This document shows positions 45,972 to 54,567 of a stretch of 64,000 nucleotides of DNA, piece by piece. Under the pieces are notes generated by a model. That model saw only the letters and a program-made list of their open reading frames with translations. It was not told where the DNA came from and did no database searches. The position numbers and the translations under genes were made by a program. Position 1 is the stretch's first letter. Every line of letters begins with the position of its first letter. The stretch is from assembly GCF_000013725.1 (NCBI RefSeq), contig NC_007955.1, positions 2,387,579 through 2,451,578 on the forward strand, given 5' to 3'. The DNA comes from Methanococcoides burtonii DSM 6242. GTDB lineage: Archaea; Halobacteriota; Methanosarcinia; Methanosarcinales; Methanosarcinaceae.

Positions 45972-47371
45972 CATCCCGGTTGAATAGATCCCTCTTTGTT
46001 TTCAGGAGGGATATGCGGGTGGATGACAATTCTGCTCTTTTGGCAGCTCTTGACATGTCCGATGTGGTCATTCCCTGTTTCATACTAGATCCCCGTCTGT
46101 GCGATCCTAAGGGGAAGGCTTTCAACAGCAATGCCTTGCAGTTCCTGCTGGAGTCGCTTTATGATCTCAAAGGACAGCTCGAAAAAGTGAATGGCAGACT
46201 GTATCTCTTTTCAGGTCTTCCCGAGGGGGTAATTGGTCAGCTTCTGGAGAACCTGGAGATTGATGCTGTTTTTGTGAACCATGATTATACTCCTTTCAGT
46301 ATCAAAAGGGACATGCAAATAGCCAGTATATGTACTGATAAAGGTGTGGACATGCTTCAATTCCATGACTGCCTGCTTCATGAACCTGGGTCCATACGCA
46401 CGAAAAAAGGAACTCCGTATAAGGTCTTCACCCAGTTCTTCCGAGAGGCTTCGAAAAGGGATGTTGCTGTTCCTTCAATGTTCAGTGGAGGCAGTTTCTT
46501 TACTGGGGACTGCGGAGTTGATGAGGTCGATGAGGGTAGTTTTCTGAAAAGGTCATTACCTGAAAGGAATGAACAAATATTCGTGCATGGCGGGAGGGCA
46601 AATGGGTTGTCTGTATTGCAATCCCTTTCCCAGTTCGTGAACTATGATACAGAGAGGGATCTGCCTTCCGTCAAGGGAACTACGGGTCTGTCTGCACACA
46701 ACAAGCTGGGCACCATATCCATAAGGGAATTCTATTATTCGGTCATTGATGAACTTGGCAGGGGTCACACACTTATCAATGAATTGTACTGGCGTGATTT
46801 CTTCACCCAAATATCCTTCGAATTTCCTGATGTCTTCAAGCATGCTTTCAAAAAAAAGTTCGATCATCTTAGTTGGGACAATGATCGGATCTTCTTCGAT
46901 GCATGGTGTTTGGGTAAAACAGGTTTTCCCATTGTGGATGCAGGCATGAGGGAACTGAACACAACGGGATATATGCACAATCGAGTGAGGATGATCGTAG
47001 CCTCCTTCCTTGTGAAGGACCTGCATATCGACTGGAAGAGGGGTGAGCGTTATTTCGCAAGCAAACTTGTGGACTATGATCCATGTGTGAATAATGGTAA
47101 CTGGCAGTGGGCTGCTTCCACTGGTGCTGATTCACAACCATATTTTCGGATATTCAATCCCTGGCTGCAGCAAAAGAAGTTCGATAAAGACTGTAAATAT
47201 ATCAAAAAATGGATACCAGAATTGGAAGACATCGAGCCACAACGTATTCACAAACTGGAAAAGGGCGATATGGATATTCCCGGATATCCTGCTCCAATAG
47301 TTGACCACAGTAAAGAAAGGGAGGTTGCATTGTTCATGTTCAAGGCAGCAAGTCAGATCATGGATGTCTGA
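45968..47371 (+). CDS. phr: Deoxyribodipyrimidine photolyase (cryptochrome/photolyase family)
   Basis: A 467-residue class I-type photolyase: an N-terminal alpha/beta antenna domain (SLFVFRRDMRVDDNSALLAA) and an FAD-binding helical domain with ELYWRDFFTQI, TGFPIVDAGMREL, GYMHNRVRMIVASFLVKDL, DYDPCVNNGNWQWAAS and PYFRIFNP. These are the FAD- and pyrimidine-dimer-contacting regions. It repairs UV-induced cyclobutane dimers using blue light. Full length and coupled to the SOUL gene. Confidence 0.94.
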   Translation: MTSRLNRSLFVFRRDMRVDDNSALLAALDMSDVVIPCFILDPRLCDPKGKAFNSNALQFLLESLYDLKGQLEKVNGRLYLFSGLPEGVIGQLLENLEIDAVFVNHDYTPFSIKRDMQIASICTDKGVDMLQFHDCLLHEPGSIRTKKGTPYKVFTQFFREASKRDVAVPSMFSGGSFFTGDCGVDEVDEGSFLKRSLPERNEQIFVHGGRANGLSVLQSLSQFVNYDTERDLPSVKGTTGLSAHNKLGTISIREFYYSVIDELGRGHTLINELYWRDFFTQISFEFPDVFKHAFKKKFDHLSWDNDRIFFDAWCLGKTGFPIVDAGMRELNTTGYMHNRVRMIVASFLVKDLHIDWKRGERYFASKLVDYDPCVNNGNWQWAASTGADSQPYFRIFNPWLQQKKFDKDCKYIKKWIPELEDIEPQRIHKLEKGDMDIPGYPAPIVDHSKEREVALFMFKAASQIMDV

Positions 47372-47393
47372 AGCTAGATGATTTTCCGTGGGG

Positions 47394-47419
47394 CTTATAT
47401 ATTAGTTAGCCAAACTAAT
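47394..47419 (+). promoter_or_regulatory. Promoter with overlapping palindromic operator for the MarR-MATE operon
   Basis: The TATA box CTTATATATTA (47394-47404) is directly followed by the inverted repeat ATTAGTT (47401-47407) and AACTAAT (47413-47419) with a 5-base centre. Position between TATA and start predicts repression by the adjacent MarR protein. Confidence 0.65.
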
Positions 47420-47423
47420 CATT

Positions 47424-47855
47424 ATGCCCGCGCAACTTTCATTTGAAAAGGTCGATAAGTACTACCAGAAGATCCTGACAAAAAATGAAAAGCTTGAGAT
47501 GTATGCTGATGTGAGCTATAGTTCCTTCTCTTATCTTGTGGTGGTCAGATCTCTTGTCAATCCTACAATATCGGAGCTTGCATCTGCAATGGATGTGAAA
47601 AAACCTTCTGCGAGTGTTATGGTGAAGAAACTTGTTGATATGGGTCTGCTTGGGGTCGAACGCTCGATCAGTGATAAACGTGTCTGTAATTTAACTCTCT
47701 CTGCAGAAGGAAATGAAGTGGTCGAAATGGGTAGGTCTGCAGAAGATATGTTCTTTGGGAAGGTCGGGGAGATACTTGATGACAATGAGTTTGAGGTCTT
47801 TTCAGGCCTGTGGGAAAAGATAACTTCCAATCTTGAAGAGGATGATGGGAAATGA
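47424..47855 (+). CDS. MarR-family regulator of the MATE exporter
   Basis: A 143-residue MarR protein: recognition region ISELASAMDVKKPSASVMVKKL and wing LGVERSISDKRVCNLTLSAEG. The leader is very short. Its stop codon overlaps the start of the MATE gene (ATGAG), making a two-gene operon likely to be autorepressed at the palindrome at 47401-47419. Confidence 0.88.
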   Translation: MPAQLSFEKVDKYYQKILTKNEKLEMYADVSYSSFSYLVVVRSLVNPTISELASAMDVKKPSASVMVKKLVDMGLLGVERSISDKRVCNLTLSAEGNEVVEMGRSAEDMFFGKVGEILDDNEFEVFSGLWEKITSNLEEDDGK

Positions 47856-49207
47856 GCGAAGACGAATTAGCAGTTGAAAGTATAGGTAAATTATTCAGAA
47901 AATTCGCACTTCCTGCGGTCGTGGGATTCATTATCGGTGGTGTACAGATCACAATTGATGGCTATTTCATCGGTAATGGCGTTGGTACTCTTGGTCTCGC
48001 ATCTGTGACACTTGTATATCCTTTGCTTATTGGTATGATCGCAACAGCCATGCTTATAGGCACTGGTGGTGCTTCACTCGTGGCCATCGAGCTTGGGAAG
48101 GGTAATCGCAAGCGTGCTCATCGTATCGCTTCTGATATGCTGCCTCTGATGTTTGTGCTAGGTACATTCTTTGCTATCCTGGGGCTATTCTTCACTGAAC
48201 CGTTGCTCAGGATGGTGGGTGCTACAGGTACTGTTTTCGTTATGGCGAACGACTATCTCCGTATAATGTTCATAGGTTCGATCTGTCTCATTGCAGGAAT
48301 AGGGCTTGATCCTCTTGTACGTAATGACGGCCGCCCTAACTTTGCCATGAAGATGATGGTTGTGGGTGCTATGACGAACGTTGTGCTTGATTATCTTTTC
48401 GTCATGTGCTGGGGCATGGGTATGCAGGGTGCGGCCATTGCTACTATTATCGCTTTTGCAGTATCAATGATCGCATTCGTGTCCTATTTCTTCAGCAGGT
48501 ATGCACAGTTGAGGCTTTACCTTTCTGACATAAGCCCTGATATCAAAATAATTGCAGGCATATTGAAGACCGGTTTTCCGGCATTTGTCATGCAGGCATC
48601 CCTTGGAGTTCTTGTGCTGAGCTATAATTATATGCTCCTGAGATACGGTTCTGAAATTGCGGTCTCCTCTTATGGTGTCATCGAGTATTCGTTCGCTATC
48701 TTCTTCATGATATTCGAGGGTATCTCAGCCGGTGTGCAGCCGATAATCGGATTCAACCACGGCGCAAAACTTTACGACAGGGTGTACGTTGCTACCAAAA
48801 TGGCTATTCTATCGTGTTTTTTAGTAGGGCTTTCAGGATTCATTCTGCTATACACTTTCCCGGAAACGATCATCCAGCTTTTCAATCGCAATGATCCCGA
48901 GTTGCTGGCAACAGCGGTTGAAGGCATGAGGATATTCATATTCGGTATCATCGTTGAAGGTGTCATCATTTCCGTGGCTGTCTATTACCAGTCAGTGAAC
49001 AAGATAAAACCTTCATTATTCATCCATTTCGGCAAGATCTTCATCTTCATCCTTCCCTTGTTGTTCATACTGCCGAGATACTACGGTCTTACAGGTGTCT
49101 GGATGGCCGCTCCTGTGGGGATATATCTGATGCTCATAGTTGTGGGAGTCATGTTCCTGAAAGAGATAAAAATTCTCAAACACCCTCCTACAGAGGTCAA
49201 TGAATGA
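47852..49207 (+). CDS. MATE-family multidrug/cation efflux protein
   Basis: A 451-residue MATE transporter with twelve predicted helices in two halves (for example FALPAVVGFIIGGVQITIDG and FFMIFEGISAGVQPIIGFNHGAK). The closest described relatives in architecture are the MepA/DinF-like proteins, Na+ or H+ antiporters of cationic drugs. It is co-transcribed with the overlapping MarR gene. Substrate unknown. Confidence 0.9.
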   Translation: MSEDELAVESIGKLFRKFALPAVVGFIIGGVQITIDGYFIGNGVGTLGLASVTLVYPLLIGMIATAMLIGTGGASLVAIELGKGNRKRAHRIASDMLPLMFVLGTFFAILGLFFTEPLLRMVGATGTVFVMANDYLRIMFIGSICLIAGIGLDPLVRNDGRPNFAMKMMVVGAMTNVVLDYLFVMCWGMGMQGAAIATIIAFAVSMIAFVSYFFSRYAQLRLYLSDISPDIKIIAGILKTGFPAFVMQASLGVLVLSYNYMLLRYGSEIAVSSYGVIEYSFAIFFMIFEGISAGVQPIIGFNHGAKLYDRVYVATKMAILSCFLVGLSGFILLYTFPETIIQLFNRNDPELLATAVEGMRIFIFGIIVEGVIISVAVYYQSVNKIKPSLFIHFGKIFIFILPLLFILPRYYGLTGVWMAAPVGIYLMLIVVGVMFLKEIKILKHPPTEVNE

Positions 49208-49305
49208 AGTTTATAATGCTGCGATAAGGTCATGCAGAGATATGCCTTGTCGCATCATTGCATAAGATTAAATATGAAAAATGAGTTTAGAGATTGTTCC
49301 TTTTT

Positions 49306-49351
49306 GCGGGGGTTGCCCAGCCTGGCCAAAGGCGCAGGGCTTAGGACCTTA
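49306..49351 (+). tRNA. Truncated tRNA-Leu (TAG) pseudogene
   Basis: GCGGGGGTTGCCCAGCC through CTTAGGACC copies the 5' half of the intact tRNA-Leu at 49442. The anticodon stem is mismatched, and the variable, T and 3' acceptor arms are missing. Confidence 0.75.
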
Positions 49352-49441
49352 TTCAAAGGGCTTCATAATATTTCCGATATACTCGCAAAATAGAAGGCGC
49401 AACATTAATATGTAGAAATATAGTTAATCATATCTCTCAGT

Positions 49442-49526
49442 GCGAGGGTTGCCCAGCCAGGTCAAAGGCGATGGGCTTAGGACCCATTTTCGTAGGAATT
49501 CGTGTGTTCGAATCACACCTCTCGCA
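49442..49526 (+). tRNA. tRNA-Leu (anticodon TAG)
   Basis: An 85-base type II tRNA: acceptor GCGAGGG with CTCTCGC, anticodon loop CTTAGGA on an ATGGG/CCCAT stem, long variable arm, T-arm TGTGTTCGAATCACA. CCA is encoded at 49527-49529. Confidence 0.93.
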
Positions 49527-49529
49527 CCA

Positions 49530-50526
49530 TCTTTTTTATATGTTTGTATCAAAATCGCATTTGAAGATGTATGTTACATTCAATATGAATATTAGAATTA
49601 AAGCTATTGTGATGAGTTCAATTTTCCCCTGACGGCTTGCCAGATGTATATAAAACTCTCTTGCTATTTTTTTTGACATGTAATTCGGAGTTCAAAGCTG
49701 ACTCTTTATACAATAAATTAAGTATGTAGAAATCTTATTCTCCTCTCTAAATTCAATTTCCGTTTCCTAATGGTCAACTGATTTCGTGCACAAACAAGAA
49801 ATCAAATCTATATATGTTGTTTATTCTTCTCAAACATATATTCATTAAACCAGCACTGCAGGAAAATATGCAAACTTGCATCTTTCAATCAATTTGTGGA
49901 TTTACTTTGCTAGATGAAAACCCTTCCACGGTTTTAATTATGTATTCTGTAGATTCAAGTCAGATCTGCTGATGTCATGCAGTTATTGAGGTCTGCGTCC
50001 ATTGGTACATGTACTTAATATCTTACTAATTCTGAAGATTCTAATAATTTAACTTAAAAGGGTTATTTGAAACACACACATGTCCAAAAAAAAGCTTCTC
50101 GTATTGAATTGGATCTGTTAAGATTATTATCAAATTTCCATATAGTTTCATATTGCCAATGATTAAGCACTTTCATTGAATCTGCAATATCTGTTTTTTC
50201 AGTTTTGATTTGAGTGACAAAACTAAATATGGGCGCATTATTATTTTAAACAGTAGCCGTGACAAGTCATCAATATGTCACGGTTTGTACCTTATTTTGG
50301 CAAATTTCAAATCGAAAACATTATTGTATATAAACATCACTACAAACATTTATATATTATAAATTTGCAGCAAATGTTTAAATAATAGAAGAGAATTGTA
50401 TTATATGTGAATGATTTGTTCACAAATTCCATTCAAAAATTGAGGATTTGTCTAAATCTTAGATTTTTCTCAAATTGAATGGATATGTCTAAAAATTGAA
50501 TGGATATATCTAAAAGGAGACTAAAT
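49530..50526 (+). promoter_or_regulatory. Long non-coding region and leader upstream of mttB
   Basis: About 1 kb without a convincing gene. CCGTGACA (50257-50264) and TGTCACGG (50276-50283) form a perfect 8-bp hairpin. A promoter-like TTTATATATTATAAA (about 50349-50363) sits inside arms AAACATTT (50344) and AAATGTTT (50372). TGTGAA/TTCACA follows near 50407-50422. Finally the 21-bp unit AAATTGAATGGATATRTCTAA is repeated in tandem at 50472 and 50493, ending 6 bases before the ribosome binding site of mttB. Confidence 0.6.
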
Positions 50527-52020
50527 ATGACAAACGAAAATTTGTGTGCAGGTAGAAACAGGTATGATGGGGTTTCTATAGATTTCTTTTCTGATGCAGA
50601 TCTGAGGGCAATAGATTCTGCAACCATGGATGTATTCCAGAATCCTGGTATACAGGTAAGTGATGCAGAATCAAGAGCACTTTTTAAAGAGGCAGGGTGT
50701 GATGTTAACGAAAAAACCATGGTTGTTAAAATACCAGAACATGTTGTCAGAAGGGCAATAATGACTGCACCTTCAAAAATAACACTTTATGGACGTGAAA
50801 AACAACACACATTTACACAGCAAGCTGGCGGAAAAGTTCACTACACATGTTTTGGTACTGGTGTTAAAATGTGTAAATATGAAGCGCCTGGTGTATTCAA
50901 GACTGTTGATTCTACTGAAGAGGATCTTGCAAATACTGCACGGGTTTGTGACTGGGCAGATAATATTGATTCTTATTCACTTGCTGTTTCTGCGAGAGAT
51001 TGGGCGGGAAAAGGTGCTCAGGATGTACATGAAACATTCACACCACTTATGAACACATCTAAGCATTTCTTCCATATTGATCCAGTCGGCGAGAATGTTG
51101 AATATTACTGGGACATCTTAAAAGCATATTATGGCGGGGATGAAGAACAAGCACGAAGCAGGCCAATATTCTCTGAACTCTTGTGCCCAACAAGCCCCCT
51201 CAAGATCGGAACTAATGCCTGCCAATTAATTCTTAAAAGTGTCAACTTTGGAATCCCGATAAATGTTATAAGTATGGCAATGTCGGGTGCATCATGTCCA
51301 GTACATCTTGCAGGAACTCTTGTTACTCATAATGCAGAAGTTCTTTCAGGTATTGTTCTAGCACAGTTGGCATCACCTGGTGCAAAAGTCTGGTACGGTA
51401 GCTCGACCACAGCATTCGACCTGAAACATGGTACAGCACCTGTAGGCTCACCTGAGCTAGGTCTCATCAGTGCTGCAGTAGCAAAATTGGGTCAGTATTA
51501 TGATCTGCCAACATATGTAGCTTCCACTTAGACTGATGCTAAAGTTCCTGATGGCCAAGCAGGTCATGAAAAAACCTTGACCAACCTCCTTCCTGCACTG
51601 GCTGGTGCAAATACGCTGTACGGTGCAGGTATGCTTGAACTTGGAATGACATTCTCAATGGAACAACTTATGATAGACAACGATATCATCTCGATGGGAA
51701 AGAAAGTCATGAAAGGAATTCCAGTAAACGATGAAACTCTTGGTCTAGCATCCATCCAGAAGGTAGGAATCGGTAACAATTTCCTTGCACACAAAGAAAC
51801 CAGGGATAATATCAATCTTGTATCTTCTCCTGATATTTTTGACAGAGATATGTTCGGTGATTGGGCAGCAGCAGGTTCCAAAGATATTGCAACCGTTGCA
51901 CACGAGAAAGTTACTGAAATATTGAAGAATCATGAGGTTACTCCAATCGATTCCGATCTTGTGAGAGATATGAAGGCTGTAGTGGACAGGGCAGATGCTG
52001 ACTTCAGATCCAGCATGTAA
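50527..52020 (+). CDS. mttB: Trimethylamine methyltransferase MttB (pyrrolysine-containing)
   Basis: A 497-residue enzyme if TAG 51529-51531 (codon 335) is read as pyrrolysine. It moves a methyl group from trimethylamine to MttC. The N-terminal region ([22 protein letters not shown]), the TIM-barrel segments ([10 protein letters not shown]-like [27 protein letters not shown]) and the amber context PTYVAST-(TAG)[14 protein letters not shown] match MttB. Reading continues to TAA at 52018-52020 without other stops. ATG 50527 is chosen because AAAAGGAGA lies 8 bases upstream. It heads a cluster with mttC and the permease. Confidence 0.95.
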
Positions 52021-52061
52021 ATTGGACTATAATTATTACATAAAATAAAGGAGTTTTACTA

Positions 52062-52712
52062 ATGGTTACACAGGATGAAATTAATGCAAAAGCAAAAGCT
52101 GCAGTCATGGATTTCGATGACGAGCTTGTTGAAGAGATTTGTGAAGAAGCAATCGAAGCAAAGGTTGATATGGTTTCCCTTATTCAGGACGGTCTTACTG
52201 CAGGTATGAACGAAGTGGGCGACCAGTTCGAACAGGGTACCCTTTTCCTTCCTCACGTCATTGCAGCATCTGAAGCAATGAGCGCTGGTGTTGCAATACT
52301 CACCCCTGTTCTTGAAGCACAGGGTGGATCTGTAAAATCAAAGGGAACAATCGTTATCGGTACCATCGAGGGTGACATTCACTCCATTGGTAAGGACATT
52401 GTCGCAACAATGCTCAAGATCGCTGGATTCAAGGTAGTTGACCTCGGCAGGGACGTTGCAATCGGAACATACGTAGATGCAGTGAAGGAACACAAGCCAA
52501 TGATTGTTGGTTCTTCCGCACTCATGACCACAACAATGATCCTTCAGATGAACATCGAAGAACAGCTTAAGGAAGCTGGAATTCGTGACTCTGTCATGAC
52601 CATGGTCGGTGGCGCACCTGTCACACAGGACTGGGCAGACAAGATCGGCTCAGACATCTACGCAGAAAACGCAACAGATGCTGTTGTTAAATGTAATGCA
52701 TCTGCTGAGTAA
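52062..52712 (+). CDS. mttC: Trimethylamine corrinoid protein MttC
   Basis: A 216-residue corrinoid methyl carrier for MttB. The helical cap has SLIQDGLTAGMNEVGDQFEQ; the B12-binding domain has GDIHSIGKD (His ligand near residue 107), SSALMTTTMILQMNIEEQL and MVGGAPVTQDWADKIGSD. It is a paralogue of MtbC at 26365 but has a normal ATG with ribosome binding site AAAGGAG. A terminator follows, so the permease genes may have their own transcript. Confidence 0.93.
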   Translation: MVTQDEINAKAKAAVMDFDDELVEEICEEAIEAKVDMVSLIQDGLTAGMNEVGDQFEQGTLFLPHVIAASEAMSAGVAILTPVLEAQGGSVKSKGTIVIGTIEGDIHSIGKDIVATMLKIAGFKVVDLGRDVAIGTYVDAVKEHKPMIVGSSALMTTTMILQMNIEEQLKEAGIRDSVMTMVGGAPVTQDWADKIGSDIYAENATDAVVKCNASAE

Positions 52713-52722
52713 ATAAGAAAAT

Positions 52723-52748
52723 ATGCATCTATTAATGATGCATTTTTT
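52723..52748 (+). terminator. Terminator after mttC
   Basis: ATGCATC (52723-52729) pairs with GATGCAT (52737-52743) around a 7-base A/T loop, followed by a T6 run. Confidence 0.75.
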
Positions 52749-52908
52749 CTTCTATCAACTTGATGACACCACCGCCTTTACAACTTCCTTTATTTGTCTT
52801 TTGAGAAACTGATTTCCCAATTCGAAAATAGATCAAAGAATTCGCCATGCGGTGGCGTTTATCATTTTGAAATTATTGTATTTCTAATAATAAAGGAGAT
52901 GATTCTCT

Positions 52909-53952
52909 TTGGACATAATTGCTCTAAAAAAATTAGAAAATAAAAGGAAAATGAACAAAGGTTATCTGTGGGCTCTTTTCTGTGCAATCTTGTGGGGTAT
53001 GTGGTATATTCCAGGTACAATTATCTGGGCAGTACCACCATTTGATTCAATGTGGGTAGCAATCGAGGCAACAAATGGTGCTTCAATGGCAACAGTTATA
53101 GTTGCTATTTTGATATCTGCATTCAATGCGGCGACCGTTCTTCTTGCACTATTCGTGTGGAACGCTGTGCTTGGTAAGTTTGGTGAAATGAAAAGAACAT
53201 TAAGGGAGTTCCGCCCGTGCAGTAAATGGTTCTTCATGGCATCCATCTTCGGTGGACCTGTCGCTATACTTGGTTCATTTATCGCAATGGGTTTCATTGG
53301 AGCAGGATTTGCAGCAGTTGCTGCGTTGGGCTATCCTGTGGTTGGTTCCATCCTTGCAAGGCAATGGTATGGTGAACAGATTTCCAAGAGGACTTGGTTA
53401 GGTATCCTTGTCATTATTGGTGGTGGTTTTGTTATCTTCGTCGGTGGAGCAATCGCTGAGCTTCAAGCTGGTGATGCCAGATATCTTGGATACATAGGTG
53501 GTCTGATGGCTGCACTAGGATGGGGTATTGAAGGTGCAATTGCGGGTAAAGGGCTTGACATCGCCGAGCCTGATGTAGGTCTCACACTCAGGTTCCTTGG
53601 TGAGAACATTATCTGGTGGATCATTATCGTACCTGTAGTTGCACTTGCTGGGTATCCAATCTTCGAGTATGCAATTGCAGCACTGAATCCACTGTCAATA
53701 CTTGTGCTTTCATTTGCAGGTATCGCTTTTGGTTTCTGCTACGTTGCCTGGTACAAGTCATTCCCACTAGTTGGTGTAGCAAGGGGGCAGGGTATTGGTA
53801 ACCTCTACGGTCTTTGTTCCGTGATCTTCCTTTACCTGTTCGTTGCACAGGTTCCATCATGGACCGTAATTGTCGGTGGTGCACTTTGTATACTCGGTAG
53901 CTTTGTAATGATGTTTGAAGAAACAGAATCAGAATCTGTGAGAGGTGACTAA
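52909..53952 (+). CDS. mttP: DMT-superfamily permease, probable trimethylamine transporter (MttP-like)
   Basis: A 347-residue protein with ten hydrophobic segments in two EamA-like repeats (LWALFCAILWGMWYIPGTII, IAMGFIGAGFAAVAALGYPV, ILVIIGGGFVIFVGGAI, GNLYGLCSVIFLYLFVAQV). Permeases of this type accompany mttB-mttC in Methanosarcina and are named MttP. The start is TTG 52909, 8 bases after AAAGGAGATG; ATG 52951 is an alternative that would lose a basic N-terminal extension. It lies 2 bases upstream of the next small gene. Confidence 0.82.
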   Translation: MDIIALKKLENKRKMNKGYLWALFCAILWGMWYIPGTIIWAVPPFDSMWVAIEATNGASMATVIVAILISAFNAATVLLALFVWNAVLGKFGEMKRTLREFRPCSKWFFMASIFGGPVAILGSFIAMGFIGAGFAAVAALGYPVVGSILARQWYGEQISKRTWLGILVIIGGGFVIFVGGAIAELQAGDARYLGYIGGLMAALGWGIEGAIAGKGLDIAEPDVGLTLRFLGENIIWWIIIVPVVALAGYPIFEYAIAALNPLSILVLSFAGIAFGFCYVAWYKSFPLVGVARGQGIGNLYGLCSVIFLYLFVAQVPSWTVIVGGALCILGSFVMMFEETESESVRGD

Positions 53953-53953
53953 T

Positions 53954-54250
53954 ATGGCTGGACAACGTCCAATAAAATTTAGGTTGCTTGAGCTATTCTC
54001 TGATGAGAAAGAACACTGGAACAATGAGATCGTTGTACAGATGCAGAAAGAATACAACATGAACAACAACTTTGGTAGGGATTCGATAAACTTCGATATC
54101 ATTGAGTTGGCTTCAGGTGGTATGCTTAGATCAGTACAATCAAAAGTAGATGAGGAAGGCATATACAAGAAAGGTTTCCTCTTGCATAAGTATGTGATAA
54201 CAGACTTCGGAAAGGTTCGTGCAGCTGATGCATGTCTGGAGTACATCTAA
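53954..54250 (+). CDS. Small winged-helix-like protein of the trimethylamine cluster
   Basis: A 98-residue soluble protein (AGQRPIKFRLLELFSDEKEH ... KYVITDFGKVRAADACLEYI). The predicted helices and the terminal strand pair YVITDFGKVRA resemble a PadR-like winged helix, but no family is recognised with confidence. It overlaps the tail of the permease operon (1 base spacing) and is followed by a 52-residue membrane protein behind AAGGAGGT. A regulatory or chaperone role for the transporter is possible. Confidence 0.7.
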   Translation: MAGQRPIKFRLLELFSDEKEHWNNEIVVQMQKEYNMNNNFGRDSINFDIIELASGGMLRSVQSKVDEEGIYKKGFLLHKYVITDFGKVRAADACLEYI

Positions 54251-54262
54251 GGAGGTTTGAAT

Positions 54263-54421
54263 ATGGGAGTAATAAACGACTACATGGTGGGCTACTATGG
54301 TGAAAGCTTTGACATGACCCTTGCTCCAGTACCAGCAGCAGAATATACTTGGATGCTCGCGATCATTATTCTTGCTTTGATCGGATTGTGGCAAGCAAGG
54401 ACATTCGTGTCACAATTTTAA
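54263..54421 (+). CDS. Single-helix membrane microprotein of the trimethylamine cluster
   Basis: 52 residues starting at ATG 54263 after a strong AAGGAGGT. A polar N-terminus (MGVINDYMVGYYGESFDM) is followed by one membrane helix (YTWMLAIIILALIGLWQA) and a short tail. It is last in the permease operon, immediately before a strong terminator. Such microproteins often are small subunits of transporters; that is inference here. Confidence 0.75.
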   Translation: MGVINDYMVGYYGESFDMTLAPVPAAEYTWMLAIIILALIGLWQARTFVSQF

Positions 54422-54433
54422 AAAATTAATTTA

Positions 54434-54477
54434 ATAAAGGCGAATTTTCTCTCCAACTCATTCGCCTTTATTTCGTT
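54434..54477 (+). terminator. Terminator closing the mttP operon
   Basis: A perfect 12-bp stem, ATAAAGGCGAAT (54434-54445) with ATTCGCCTTTAT (54460-54471), followed by TTCG and T-rich sequence. Confidence 0.85.
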
Positions 54478-54567
54478 TTTTATTTATTTAAGCATGTATG
54501 GATTGGTATTATAAAATTGGCTAGTCAGCTCTAAAAATACAAGGGTTGTGGATTAACTTTTATTAAT

